DNA from: Guillardia theta CCMP2712
Taxonomy: Eukaryota; Cryptophyceae; Pyrenomonadales; Geminigeraceae
Assembly: GCF_000315625.1 (NCBI RefSeq)
Contig: NW_005434471.1
Location: forward strand, 1-64,000
Length of the DNA: 64,000 nucleotides
Direction of reading: 5' to 3'
Part shown: piece after piece, positions 8,898 through 21,369 of the stretch
Layout: the number at the start of each line of letters is the position of its first letter
How positions within the stretch are numbered: the first letter of the stretch is position 1
Program-made: the position numbers and the translations under genes
Notes under the pieces: generated by a model
The model's input: only the letters and a program-made list of their open reading frames with translations
Told to the model about the DNA's origin: nothing
The model's database searches: none

Positions 8898-9237
8898 ACT
8901 ACTCCTGTGCAACTTTGCATGCCGTTACTCGTCAGTAAGAAAACTATTCCCGCAATGGAAAATTTAGAAATTCTATTTCAAGATGTCTAGAAGATATGAG
9001 GATCGACTGGCTGACTTCTATGCGTTTTCGTCAGAATGATGCTTGTCTGCCAAAAAATAATCAGAAAACACGCATAAATCAAGCAGAAATTACCTGCTTC
9101 GTGTAACTCTGCCGGCAGATCGTCTGTGAACGACACGATTAGCACACAAAAATCAGAACATGTCTTGCAAAAATTGACCTGAAGACACGACCCTGAAGGA
9201 ATGTAAGCAATAACGCAGACGAATTCCAAAAACATAG

Positions 9238-11909
9238 TTACCCTTCTGTTTCAGTAGAGGCAGCATGACGATTTTCTTCATCCCCATTCTTTTCATGATG
9301 TTCATGTTTTGAATCTTCTGCGTCTTCAGCTTTATCCTCCTGATTTTTCTCGCTTGTCCCTCGAATGGCCTCTTCTGCTCGTCGACGCGCCTCGGCAATC
9401 TGTGATGGATTTTAGCAAAGTAACTCCAAGCTACAACTACCTCCTCCTCAGCTTTCTGCCTTGCAAGAGCCGCCGCCTCCTCCTGCTTCTTTCTCATCTC
9501 CTCCTCCTGAAAGAATAGATCAGATTGAAACCAGAACCTTCGACTTATAATTCAACCTCAGCTTGACGCTTAGCAAGCAGTCTTGCAGCCTGGAAATAGC
9601 GAGAATAAGAAGGGAAGACTGCATTCAGTCTGACCTCTCGCTCGGCCTCCTCTTCGATCTCGATCAAGTCCTGAAGTGGCCGCGTAATGCTGTGAACATC
9701 CATCCTCTGCATAGCGTTCAGAACACAATCCAGGTTGCTGCGACAGGCTTACTTCTAGCTGCTCTCGGATGCCAAAGAGATACTGCACGCAGTTAAGGAT
9801 GAAAGGAACGAGAGTGCCACTCATGGTCTTGATCTTCATCCAAGGTCAACGATCTGCGCAGCGGAAGATACAACACAATCTATGATACCAGGTCGACCAT
9901 GTGTTTGCGATCCCCCTTGGACAAAGAAGACTCAATCTCAGCAAAGTTCGCTGCTGTCTGTTCTGCACAGCAGCAAAGAACTTCAACTATCATGCCTGTT
10001 GCCCTGGTACCACGAGAAACCAATGGTCAGAACCAAAGTTGTTTGACATTCAGAACAAGAAACCTCTGCCTGCATGTTATCATTGCACATTCTCGAAGCT
10101 CATTCAAAGAGTCCATCAGCTGTCAAACAGCAAAGTCAAAGTAAACAAAAGTATTGATCCAAACCTTGTTGCAAAGAAGTGCCAAAGGAATAAAATTCAA
10201 GAAGATTGACGGCGGACTCATAACTCCTGTTGCATTCTCTTCGTAGCTAACCAGATTGGGTCAATCCACAGATGGCCGTGACACTGAATAAGGTGAATTA
10301 CCGAGTCTTGACAGCCTCAGGCATTGAGTTGAGCTTTTGTGCAGCCAAGGATTGTTCATATGCGTCTCGTGCTGTGATCCATCTATCAGTCCTTGCATAC
10401 AGGATCTTGCAAACGATATACCGTTCGAAAGAGAGAGCTGTATAATCTCAAGCATTCTCATCTCAAAGATTTCACCAACTGCAAAAGCATCAATGGACAA
10501 GAACAGGTGCAGAATGATGCAACAAGGCTTTGATACCTGCCGATCTAAAATCAAGTCCTTCCCTACCCAAATACGCGCCACAGTACATCACCTATTTAAA
10601 AACGTGTCAAGTTGTTTATCAACATGCATTCTTATGCTCACCTTGTCCAGCAGACTCGATATCTGACTGCACTCTTTGATTCGCGGTAGGCCCTTGTAGC
10701 TAACGATCAGGGAAAGATTACATTGTATAGCACAACCTGATTGAGGACTGAAATGAAGTTTGTGATCCTCCTGCTCGCCCATGCATAGAGAAGCCCTCCA
10801 TCTGCTGATCCTTCCATCTCCTGATCAAAATAAAAGTATCCCTTGTTACTTGAAGGCTATTGAGATTGAAGCAGAGAACTCGCCTGGGATGAGGAGAAAT
10901 CCAAGAAAATAGCTCGATATTGTGTGACGATCTCAAAGATATGAACCCTTACCAAGTCTTTTGACCCATGAAAGTCGTCAGACATCCAAAAAGCAGCCAT
11001 CAGTATCTCTACCTGTAATTTTGCTAAGTGATTGATAAACTGGTCCAGACTTCTCAGCTTCGTCAAATGCTGACTGTAAGACTTATCAAACATTCAAGCA
11101 GCTTTTGAGATGTTTTCAAGACCTGAAGCCACAAGTCTCTACATTCCAAGAAAATAAAGCGAAGATCTTCTTCGCTGTGCCTACCAAGTCGTCGGAGGAC
11201 ACCAATCACATGCAGGCAGACTGGCAGTTGGATATGACTCTGAGATTTGACGTCATAAGCTCAAACGATTCATTCAGACACTCTGCACCTGAAGTTTTTG
11301 CAGGAGTTGATAGAGCATGTTGTTCTCACTGCGTTCGACGGCTTGAAATAGAGATTCAATTAGGGTATTCTCTTGATGCCGCGCTCGCAAGCGTCGGGCA
11401 AAGGCTGCCAGTTCAAGCGCTTCCTCATAATACTCATTTCTCACAGCCGTATCCATGAGCTGCGGAACTTCCAGTACTTCAAGGAGCTGAGCATGCATCT
11501 TCCAGGTTGTTTGGGTCTGTTTTCGCAGCAAATCCACCGCCTTCGCATGTTCCTCTACTTCCTCGCAAGCTCGCTGCAGCGATGGGACATCAGCCGCCAA
11601 CTCATGGAGCAGTCGCCCACTTAGTTCCAGCTCCTCCCTTACACTCCGAACGCAGACTGCTGACTGAAGAAAAGCACTGTAATTACTTACTGCGTGTGTT
11701 TCAGTGTCCTTCTTGACCGCATGGCACTCGTTTGCCAGCCGTTCTGGTTCTGCAGCCACTCTATCTAGACCGAGAGAGAGTAGTGACAGCAGAAATCGCT
11801 CTTGCTCGTCTCTCGAGATCCAGCCTTTCCCTGATCCTCCTCCTCCCCCCGACGATGCGTCCCACGACCCATCCAGCATGTCCATCAGCTGTGCCGTTCC
11901 GTCCGCCAT
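9238..11909 (-). CDS. COG8: Conserved oligomeric Golgi complex subunit 8
   Basis: COG8 is part of the octameric COG tether for retrograde vesicles at the Golgi. Exon 1 (11909-11289) encodes an N-terminal Dor1-like region with SNYSAFLQSAVCVRSVREEL and LEVPQLMDTAVRNEYYEEAL, both typical of COG8. Exon 2 begins SHIQLPVCLHVIGVLRRL. A later exon has VHIFEIVTQYRAIF, and another, near 9800, has TLVPFILNCVQYLFGIREQL. The last exons encode a highly charged coiled-coil tail (EEEMRKKQEEAAALARQKAE, then HEHHEKNGDEENRHAASTE) ending at a TAA at 9240-9238. Introns are about 45-60 nt. The joins between 11090 and 9840 are only partly resolved. The charged tail looks lineage-specific. Confidence 0.85.
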
Positions 11910-12165
11910 GTTCTGCTGGCACCTTACTCAGGTACTACCCCCTCACCCCCCTACCCCCTCAAAATTAGCATCGTGACAACTGCACTTCGAGAGGATCACC
12001 ATAGTGAGGCAGGCCTGCAACTTGCATGTCTGTGGAACCTTCCAAGCATACAGTCGGTGACATTCTCAAGTACTGAAGGTGCCGGGGTGCCCCTCATTAC
12101 CTAGTAAACCGATATGTAAATCCCTGCAGTTCATGGGTATCCCACTCTCCTTGACCCGTGCCATC

Positions 12166-15099
12166 ATGGCGAGACGACGGTGCATCGTTCTCGCCATGAC
12201 CGTGGCGATGGCGGTGGCGATGGCCGGTGAATCCACCACCACCAGGGAGCAGGACGAGATCAAGGACAGGCAACTTCAGCGGAACAGAGAGAGTCATATC
12301 ATTTCCAGACTTGGAGGGCCCAAGTATCAGCTTGGGTCCGAAGAGCTCGACGGAGTTTGCACTTCCTTGGACGGGCCTCGTTGCGATCCAGATGAAAAGG
12401 CAAGACACCTGGCTCAGGAGCGAGCAAGAATTGCAGGCACCAACTCACGTCCAGATGGAAGCAGAAGCACAACAGGCACGCGAGTGAAGACAGTTCAAGA
12501 GTTCAAATTCGAAAATGGGAAAGAAGTGCGCAAATCCGTGGAGAAAACTCTACACTCCGACGACTCTGAGCCATTGGTAACCATTGTGTTTTTGTCATGA
12601 ACAATGTTCCCAACTTTCCTCTCGTTGCTCTCACAAGTGCTCGCATTGCACACTCATGAACTGTCGAATCACGTCCCGTTGACCGCAGGTGATATTCAAG
12701 ACCATCTCTGCTGGTGAAGACCTGAATAAAGTGATAAGCCAAGTTCAAGCAGAGATAAGTGATGCTCTCAAAGGTATCTGTGACGTGCTCTAACTCCCAT
12801 TGACCCAAATGCTCAGAATTGGATGGAGACACGGCGGGGCGTGAGTCTAAAACATCGAAATCGAAAGTTCAGAATGAGCATCAGCACCAAACGCAAGAGA
12901 AATCTGTGAGCAAGCAAACAGATCAAAAGGATCAGAGAGATCTAGACACAGTGCGAGAATGTGGCCAACACAAGACTTTGGCGGAGAGCTCGCTGAACCA
13001 TGCAACCGAGGAACACATCAACATTTGCAAGCACAACAGAAAGCTTTATCGATGCACCAAGACCGATGGGAATGCTCTGGCGAATGATAGAATTGGTCTT
13101 CTCAAGGAATCGTGTCTGGACCCTACCTTCAGTGCGAAAGAATGTGACGAAGGTGATCTGAATGCTTCTTCGTGCACTAGTTGAACGTTTTTGCAGGAGA
13201 GAGGCTTTGTGAGCTTACGTCTCCTTCTTCGTTTTCTCAATTCTCTTCACCAGAGCGTGAGCAATGGTATGATGTTTCCTCTTGTTCCTCAAGTATGCTG
13301 CAGCTTGCACGTTCGAGTACAAGCAAGGATTTGTTCCCGATGACCCCCGACAAGATATTTTCATAGCAGGTAGTACGGAAAATGATGGTGCAGCCATTGC
13401 CTTATACTATTGCAAGCTAAATGGTAAATTGCAGAGATGACTTGGGAGCAAGCAAGAGACTGGTGTAATCGACATGATCTTTGCGCGGCTTTTACATTCG
13501 GTAGCAACATTCAACTAAAGCTCGTACTGAACGCTTGATCAGCAAACAAGCTATCCACCCCCTCAACTCCAGTTACAGTGTGGTTCAAGAAGATAACCTA
13601 CACTGATCCTGTAAGAATGCTACCCGCTACCGAGATGTTGACCTCAAGTTTGTTTTAGAGAGGAAGAGGCTGGCACACATTTGTGAAGAAATGTCCCGAT
13701 CCGACGGCGCGAAGATTTGACTACCTGAAGACTCTGAAGCCCCAGGCGTTGGCGTGGCTCAGACATGAGCTACTTGATCAGGTTGAAAACTTACATTCGT
13801 ACTTTGCCTTCGAGTGAATTCTGTGTGCAAAAAAGATTGCGTTTGTAGACAGATTGCTTGAAGCGACCCCTTACCGGAACGGAAATGATCATGAAAAAAC
13901 GCGGCAGAGATTGGAGAAAGATTTTGCACTTTCAAGAATAAAGGCGAAGCATCGGCAAATTGTAGATAAAGCACAGGTACAAACTCAATTTCCTACTTAA
14001 CGATAAATTGATTGTTTCTTGTGACAGCTCTCAAACAGTGAAGATACTGATGAGGTGGAAATAGTTCTATTCATTTCAGATCTTGTTACATTCGTTTGGT
14101 TTAGGACAAAATGTACGGAATAATTTCTCTGGATGCTGATGACGTAGAATTTTGTTGGTGGTCAACTATGTATGATGCTTTCATGGGTTCAGATTGCCAG
14201 TTGGGAAGACGCTTACAACTTGATCAAAGATGTCCTTGCGAAGAAAGGTTTATTTCCTGAAGGAAAACAGATTATTCTGGACGTTTGATTGCTGATTGCT
14301 CCCGATAGGAATTGGAAAGTCTGACAAAGAGATCAAAACTCTTGCAACCCATCTTTGGCAATCTATTTCTAGGTGATTTATTCCCGGTCTGAGGATTTTG
14401 ATGTTGATACAAATTTCAAGCCTTGAAGGCAACGAATTTGAAGACGATGCAGCATCGTTTCAAGTTGGCCAATCGTAAGCTTCGACTTGTTCAATGCTGT
14501 TTCACATACCTAAACCGGTTTGTAGTGTAACGGCACGATGGAAAGGAGGTGATTGGTTTCCGGGCAAAATTGAGCGAGTGAATGAAGATGGAAAGACTTA
14601 CGGTACGAATCAAATTACTGTTGAGCTGCATGAAATGCTTTAGAGTTTCTACCTGTTTGAATTGCTTTCAACAGCTATTCAATTCAACGATGGAGACTTT
14701 GATGAATCCGTGCCAGTTCAAGACATCAAAGTCGCAGGTGCCACTAGCACCAGGCGGCATGGAGATGATTGTTTCTCATCAGCGACACAGGAGGTGGTAA
14801 GAAGTCAAACCCTGACGGCGAAAAGGATCGGGGGGGAGGCAGATCAGTCGACAAGAAAGAAATGAAGCTGACCACAAGTGCTGATGCGAGATCGATGATC
14901 AAAGCGTAAGCGTTTGGTTCAAGTAGTCTCAGATTGACTTTCTAGAAGCTTGCAGAACCTGAACCCTACAGGAGGCGTGAAACGGATTCTTCAAGGTGAA
15001 AATGCTGTTGCTGCTCTTGCTGCTTGTGTCAGGTGCTGACGATAGTTTGTAGCCCTGGAAGCCTCACTCAACGCGACGTACACGAGCAAACCGAAATGA
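12166..15099 (+). CDS. Secreted multi-exon protein with PAN-like and Tudor/Agenet-like segments
   Basis: The start at 12166 gives a clear signal peptide (MARRRCIVLAMTVAMAVAMA). Exons to about 13150 encode a charged, Cys-containing region. An exon at 13304-13373 begins in mid-frame with CTFEYKQGFVPDDPRQDIF. Following exons give EMTWEQARDWCNRHDLCAAF, then VTVWFKK and GRGWHTFVKKC, which resemble a PAN/apple-like Cys module. A coiled region follows. Then VTARWKGGDWFPGKIERV and GKTYAIQFNDGDFDESVP form a Tudor/Agenet-type fold unit. The C-terminus is near GGVKRILQALEASLNATY, stop at 15097-15099. Introns are about 40-55 nt. The join between 13150 and 13304 is uncertain, and the 5' exons alone could end at a TGA at 13184. 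Tudor-like modules are usually nuclear, so the pairing with a signal peptide is odd. Confidence 0.55.
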
Positions 15100-15408
15100 C
15101 CTGGCTGATGGGACTACATTATTGTTTTTATTGATTTGGAGCAGAGCACGACACTGGAAGTCAAGTCGCAACAGACCGATTGCATGAAAATTTTGGCAAT
15201 AAGTCTAGTTTGGGAAGTGCACTTTGTACATAAACCAACAATATGAAATAGATTGTCAATCATAGAAATGAAATGTCTTTTGGGCTATATTCCCTCTGTG
15301 CTCAAAACATGAGCACATCATGAATCGTATGTACAAGTTATTCATTCAATTACAAGCTGGTCATTACACCAGAATTTACAAAATATCTAGGCTTCTAGGT
15401 TATCACTA

Positions 15409-15807
15409 TCATTTGAAAAAGGAGAGATTCAACGATGGCAGTTTTATCCTGTAAGAGTTGCTTTTGGCTACGTAACCCATCCCTTCTTCTGAGCGCTGGT
15501 AGTAATTGAAATAATAGTAAATATCCTTCTTGGCACAGCAGGTAAAAACAGTGTTCGAATTAGACAAGCATCGTTGCATCTTCAGTCCCACTTCGTCGTA
15601 AAGGCTTTGTTTCTTGACTCTCTTCGGATCCAGAAGACTTCCAGAGCCAGATCGTTTCAATGGAACTTTCCTTGAACCCCTCATGCTCCATGAGAACAAT
15701 GAGTCAGGATTGCTGATTTGATTGTTATCCCTTTCCGACTCGTCTTTGGGGCTTTCAGCTGGCGAGGAGGTTCGTGATCTAGATTTGAAGCTGATCAATC
15801 GTGTCAT
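15409..15807 (-). CDS. Possible small basic Ser-rich protein
   Basis: This 132-residue frame starts MTRLISFKSRSRTSSPAESP and is basic and Ser-rich in its first 70 residues, then has ENDING region KKDIYYYFNYY. Its composition is closer to coding sequence than its surroundings, but there are no domains or homologues I recognise, and it may be an exon of something larger. It lies on the minus strand, converging on the gene ending at 15099. Confidence 0.25.
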   Translation of the reverse strand: MTRLISFKSRSRTSSPAESPKDESERDNNQISNPDSLFSWSMRGSRKVPLKRSGSGSLLDPKRVKKQSLYDEVGLKMQRCLSNSNTVFTCCAKKDIYYYFNYYQRSEEGMGYVAKSNSYRIKLPSLNLSFFK

Positions 15808-15809
15808 GC

Positions 15810-16970
15810 TTGAGCTAGATGAAAGTGGTCAATGTTTCTTCGATGAATGGATCTTCTGCTGTTGCCCGCGCACAATTGTTCCGCTCCTGTTTTGCGGTCG
15901 TCTCGCCCTTCTTCTTTACCCCGGGAGACTTCTAGTACCACCCGCTTTCCGATGGCCACCCTACCCCCCAGAGATGCTTTGCCTGGATGAGCATGAAGAA
16001 GCTGTGGTGGAAGAGGAGAAAAGTATCGAATAAGAGACTAAGATAAAACACCAAGGTTTCATGTCTACCATATTCGTACAAAGCCAGTGAATTTTCAAAA
16101 CATGTAAGGGGGTCCTTGGTAATGTTTGGACCAGGGTTCACTACTGGCCCCAGGTCACCAGTAATAATACACTTTACTACAGGACTGTTGACCGACCCCT
16201 TCCCTCAGCCCAATCTAGTACCACGGGGGGGTTTCACAAGGGGTCGGGAATAGACTTTCAATGCCGGTGGTGGCCCCACCCCTGCAAATGACCGCAACAG
16301 TAGTAGAGGAGTAAACTTTCGATCATGACCCGTCATATCATGTCAACTTTCATAGCTGTGAGGGGGGTGGCTAGTATACAATCATGGGGGTAGTACCGTT
16401 GCCGTATCACCCGGCGGCCATGCACCTTGTCTAGTTTGTCCTACTAGGCCCCGAGGATCAAACTGACGCGACCGAGTCTCGGTACCTCTCTATCGGCCGA
16501 TTGCCGGCGGCAGCCGTCCCGGTGCTCCGATACTACTGGCCATGACGAAATGACTTCTGTGAAGATATCAAAAAAAGTCATCAGGCGTTGACAAAAAGAA
16601 TTTCAAGTTGAGTCCAGCGAGCGGAAAGTCCGTGGCATTCTTTTTTTGGTTTTTTTTTGCGGGGCCCGGACTCCGAATGGAGCTTCGGGCCAGGCTCGTG
16701 AAGGGCCGGGCCCAGGCCCGCAGGCTCGCCGTACCGGTACGATCGGCGGGCTGTGACCGTACGGTCACGTTCCCAGTGATCGCCGGACCGTCCGATCCGG
16801 ACAGTGCTAGGGTCGGTGAACTGAAAGTTCAACCGGGCCAGTCACGGCAAAGCCGCCTCCCACAGGCAGTGGGCCAACTTGCCAACTTGGCTTGCCAAGT
16901 CCTCCTCGAACTCTCGGCCGGCGGCCCCCGGACGGAGCCTAGTCCGACGATTGAACTACGCTCACCCATT
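15810..16970. other. Intergenic DNA with a GC-rich block
   Basis: No convincing gene. 16100-16450 is rich in ACTACTGG/CCCC-type words. 16440-16970 is a GC-rich block (GGGCCGGGCCCAGGCCCG-like) of the kind seen again near 24.8, 30.5, 44, 54.1 and 62.1 kb. Open frames across it on both strands are explained by base composition. Confidence 0.6.
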
Positions 16971-16972
16971 GT

Positions 16973-17565
16973 TATCATCTTCATGAGGCATGCTTATATG
17001 CTTATCGTCTCCATTCATGAGGCATGCTTGAGACTTTACTCAAAGTTAAGTTAGAAATCAGTACGAGGACAATCCGATCAGGAGTCGGAGAGTCGAGGAG
17101 GCTTGACCCTCGGACACTGTCGCACAGGCCAAACGGCGAGAAGAGAAAAGACAGCGAGAACCAAACCCAATCCTGCCGACTGCTGTCCGGCTTAGTATCA
17201 TCTTCACAAGTCACTGAGTCACGAGGCATGCTTATCATCTTCATGAGGCATGCTTATATGCTTATCATCTTCATGAGGCATGCGGCTTATATGCTTATCA
17301 TCTTCATGAGGCATGCTTATATGCTTATCATCTTCATGAGGCATGCTTATATGCTTATCATCTTCATGAGGCATGCTTATATGCTTATCATCTTCATGAG
17401 GCATGCTTATATGCTTATCATCTTCATGAGGCATGCTTATATGCTTATCATCTTCATGATGCATGCTTATATGCTTATCATCTTCATGAGGCATGCTTAT
17501 CATCTTCATGAGGCATGCTTATATGCTTATCATCTTCATGAGGCATGCTTATCATGTCCATGCCG
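16973..17565. repeat. 30-bp minisatellite (ATGAGGCATGCTTATATGCT + TATCATCTTC)
   Basis: Two degenerate units occur at 16973-17030. A main array of about eleven units follows at 17222-17565, interrupted by unique DNA. A few units lack the TTATATGC step and are 10-12 bp shorter, and one has a 3-bp insertion. The frames that stay open across it encode only the repeat peptide. Confidence 0.92.
17036..17069. repeat. Dispersed motif ACTCAAAGTTAAGTTA, copy 1
   Basis: TTTACTCAAAGTTAAGTTAG followed by AAATCAGTACGAG matches copies at 30384-30403 and at 62145-62230, where it is present in both orientations. All copies sit in or beside GC-rich intergenic blocks, so this is a dispersed repeat family. Confidence 0.75.
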
Positions 17566-17679
17566 GATCATTCTCTTGTGTCTTTTATCTTCCCTTGATT
17601 GATCGCACAAAGTTCTTTAAAAAAAAAATTCAAAAAAAATAAAAGTCATCCGTTACAGTCATGATGATGTTTTTGACTG

Positions 17680-19071
17680 ATGTTTTTTAGAGAGAGTCTC
17701 GGTGACATGCTCCCGAGGCGGCGGCCCACAGCGGGGGCCTCAAGACCAGGATGGGGAGAGAGTGGAAGACGAAAAGGTGGATCGACAGGCTCTTTGAGTC
17801 CACAGGAGAGAAGAATGAAGGCACCGGATGAGGACAGAGAAAGCAGCTTCTCAGATAGAAAATATGGCGATGAACAGTTGAGACCCTCTTCACCGTACAA
17901 CGAAGATGAAGACATGAGACTATCGTCGTTCAAGTCCCTCAGACCTTTCTCAAACTTCTTGGATGGACAGATGAGTGATAGGTACATCCCTAATGGAATT
18001 GAAAGAGATACAAAGCAACCTCTGCTGGCAGGCAGCTCCCGCTTCAAGGAGCTGGACGAACTCTTGATGCACAAGGATCGTGAGCTAGAGGCGAAGGACC
18101 AGAAGATTCGTAGCCTGCAAGCAGAGATCAGAGAGTACAAAGAAGAGATTCGAGCTCTTGAGCAGCAGAAAGGATCGTATCCTCGTTTCATGGACCTTCC
18201 TTCCAACATTCGCCCTGAAGATGTAGAGGATGCATTCCGGCTACGGGCGACAGCTGAGCAAGCAGCATCTGAGGGAGCCGACATGTTGGAAAAGGCGCTT
18301 GAGAGTGAGTGAGATGAGTGTAGGTATGAACTTTCTAAGCCTGCTCCCATCAGAATTGACGATTGAAAAGTCGCGACGGCGAGAAGCAGAGGCGAGGTAG
18401 TGAGATATCGTGATGTTCGACTTGAAAGAGAGTTTCCATTGATTCAGGTTGATGAGCATGAGTGAGAGTCCCCAAGCTTCTGAGCTGCGAGCATCATACG
18501 AGCGGCTGTCGATGGAAAACAGATTTTTGAAGGAGAAGAACGACGAGCTGATGGCCCGGTCGATGAAGGCAGAGGAAGCGAACAAGTAAGCTCTTGCGTG
18601 CAAGATGAAGGTCTCTATGTCACTGAGCCATAGGAGCTCCGCCTCGACAAGTGACGAGATGTCGTCAAGCTTGGTTGACCTGCAGTGGGCGAGACGAGAG
18701 GTGTCAGAGCTAAGAGGCGTCGGGCAAGTTTTACAGCTCCAGGTATGACAACTGGGATGGAGTGAAGACAATCAGCTGATTCTCTTCCACAGCTGGAAGA
18801 GCTCAGGTCGGCCCTGTCTGAGCAGTGCAACCACACACAGAACGCGAGACTTGAAGTCGCAAGGCTGCAGGCAGAAAACGAAATTCTCAGGAAGGAGCAA
18901 ATTTCTCGGAGCATCAACTCCTTCCTTACCGTCACTCCGCATCGGACTCCTCTTTCCGCCGCTTCACATGCGGATAGATCGTTAGAGACCAGGTCTCCTC
19001 TGAGGACCTTCTCTCCGATGGCACAAGTCGGCATCAACCGAACACGCTCAGCGATGGGCTCATTTTCATAG
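17680..19071 (+). CDS. Coiled-coil protein of unknown function
   Basis: Exon 1 runs to 18305. Introns of about 45-50 nt follow after each of the next exons, and the stop TAG is at 19069-19071. The order is a disordered Ser/Arg-rich N-terminus (residues 1-115), a coiled coil (FKELDELLMHKDRELEAKDQ, continuing with KIRSLQAEIREYKEEI), a short helical region near LPSNIRPEDVEDAFRLRATA, further coiled coils (ENRFLKEKNDELMARSMKAE, then LEVARLQAENEILRKEQ), and a disordered tail with TP/SP sites (TVTPHRTPL, RSPLRTFSP). This suggests a phosphorylated cytoskeletal or centrosomal scaffold, but no family is recognised. The start is the first ATG of the frame, though an acceptor-like TTTTTTAG at 17682-17690 leaves an upstream exon possible. 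Confidence 0.7.
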
Positions 19072-19128
19072 ATTTCTGATTCTTTCATTTCATTACATGG
19101 ATGTTAATTTTTCTTTGTTCATCTTGTT

Positions 19129-21339
19129 CTAATCTGTTATTCTCAGTGTTATTCTTGGTGTGTTAGCAACCTTAGGTGCTTCAAGGTCTGTAGGGTCGGC
19201 ATAAGCGTCGACGAACATCCAATGGACGAGGGAGCGCATGAGAGCGAAGATGGGCCATCGCTTTGCGACAGCAGATCGAGCCTTGTTCTGTCTCTCCTTG
19301 TACATGACTCTGCTTTCAGCCGTCGACAGCTCCTGCTCCAGGTGGAACACTTCGAGCGGCTTGATTACAATCATGATCGGAACTCCCCACCATCTGACCA
19401 TCACCACGAGGCCCCGCCAGCCGTTGGCTCGCTCCTCATCTCGCTCCAAGGGAGCTTTCCTCACGGATTCCATCGCATAGTCAAGATGGTCCTGCACCTC
19501 CAAGATCTCCAATCGTTCCGTGCACTCCCCTTGTTCTCGACCGAGGAAGGGGATGTCGGCATCATGAAGCACGGCAGGCGTGAATCTCGTTGCTCGTAAG
19601 CGGTCAAGCAGTTTTCTCCCCTGGTTCGCACTCTCAACAACAATCCGAACCGACAGGATGTTCCTGATGTACTGCGAGTCGCTGTACCTCCCACGCGTTG
19701 TCGACGACCCTATGAAGGCGTCGAGGTTGCAAAGCTTGTCGGCCACCATGTCAAAAACTTCGTCGTCGCTCTTTTTGTATCCCGAGAATCTCAGGATTCC
19801 TCCCGATCGATCGACATCAAGGGAAGTGAGGGCTTCGTACATCACCGAGTGCGATATCAGCTTGGGCTTCTGCCAGTCGTCGGAGTGAACAAACTCCTTC
19901 TGCTTCAGCCCAACACGCTCCAAAAATGCTGAACGACCGTGAAGAGCGCGATTGAGCGATTGCATAGGCAGCACCTGCATAGATGACAGCAGGGTAGAGC
20001 CGAGCTCCTGACCCGGCATGAGCGCCCATAGTGTCTCGTCAGGCAGTGGCTCCATGATGGTAAATCTTTCCCTGCGCTGCGCTCTTCTCGTTTCACCTGT
20101 CACCACTGAGCTCCTGCTAAACTTTGAATCTCCATAGATGGTCCTTGCAAGCACTTCACAGAAGCGCATCAGACGCGTTTCTCCTCGCACCATCGCACGA
20201 CGGAAACCTTGTCGCACCTCAATGAGTTCCTGTCAAACTGTCAGCATCTTCAACACAACTTACTGCATAACAATGCTCACGTGTTTTGAAAACTCAATAC
20301 TGTGAGCTTGGAAGGGCAATTGCATTAGAAGTTTTCGCTTTTGCTCTAATCGCAACAAGATCTTTTCGATCGAAGGCTCCAGATCTTGAGTAAACATCTT
20401 GAGAGCAGAACCATCTTGTCTCTCCCCGTAATGGACCCACTCTAAAAGCTCGTCCTCGTCGTTGCTCGAGCTTTCTCGCCTTCCTTGCAGCATCTTGTGT
20501 AACTCAGTCTCGAGTCCACCGTTACATCCGCCCACGGGAAAGATACAAGGGATGCGAAAGAACTCCTCCTTGTCGACCGCTGCAGCATCATGAGATGCAG
20601 CAGCCGAGACCTTCACTTTGCCGCACAGCAGTCTGTTCTTGCACCTCCGTATCGAGATTAGCGTCCCTTGAACTAGCATCCCGTCCTCCCTCTGACCATA
20701 AACGATCTGACCCGGACGGAAACGAATCGATGGATGGTTACGAAGCAGATTGACCTCTTCCAGCTTGTCACGAAACCACCTTGCCTGCTTGGCCATGGTC
20801 TCTCTTGTTCCAGGATGGCTATAAGCCTCTTGTCTCAGAGTTCCCTTGAACCTCTCTACCCGCAATTCTCCTTCCTGGCGAATCTTTCCGTCGCTCAGCG
20901 ACCCCTCCCTGAACTTTGTACCAGAGACTGAGGAGCAAACAGACCCAGCAGCAGATTGACGTTTCTCTTGCACCTTTGACTGCCGACCAAACCCCTTTCT
21001 ATGAGCGATCAGCCCAGAGACTTCCATCTCCTCGTTCGGTTGCTGTACATCACTGAGCTCCACATATTTGCATGCGCATCTCAGCCCCCCAAGGATTTTT
21101 TGCCGTTGTTTTCTCTGCAAACTATCTGATTGCTTGTGGTATGTGAGAGAGCACAGCTTCTCTCGTGTTTCCCCTGCCTGCTTCCCCAGCCTCGCCCCCC
21201 ACGCCGTGTATGGACGTCGTGTGGCGCCCCCCAGAACAGGAGGGGCAGGACGAAAGGCTTGTGAGCATTTGGAGAGGCAGAGGCACAGCAACAAGATCCA
21301 TTTAAAAACATTGCTAGCGTCCCTCTTGATGCATCCCAT
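19129..21339 (-). CDS. Plastid-targeted protein with weak RelA/SpoT-like C-terminal region
   Basis: Exon 1 (21339-20283) opens with a signal peptide and the junction LSKCSQAFRPAPPVLGG. A Phe at the predicted cleavage site followed by a basic stretch is the bipartite signal of red-derived secondary plastids. One intron of about 50 nt separates exon 2, which ends at 19129. The middle region is basic. The C-terminal 200 residues contain YIRNILSVRIVVESANQGRK and later ANGWRGLVVMVRWWGVP followed by IKPLEVFHLEQELSTAESRV. The order resembles the RelA/SpoT nucleotidyltransferase fold (a strand with xxRI, then NGYRxLH, then the xxQIRT and helix block), but the usual Asp and Glu positions are not conserved. 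If related, it is probably inactive. The gene itself is well supported; the fold is conjecture. Confidence 0.7.
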
Positions 21340-21369
21340 GGCGACAGCCGCTCAGCTGCTCCCCTAGTA

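Noticed and set aside
17024-17602. A 192-residue frame with repeated MLIIFMRHAY
   Set aside because: It is the minisatellite translated.
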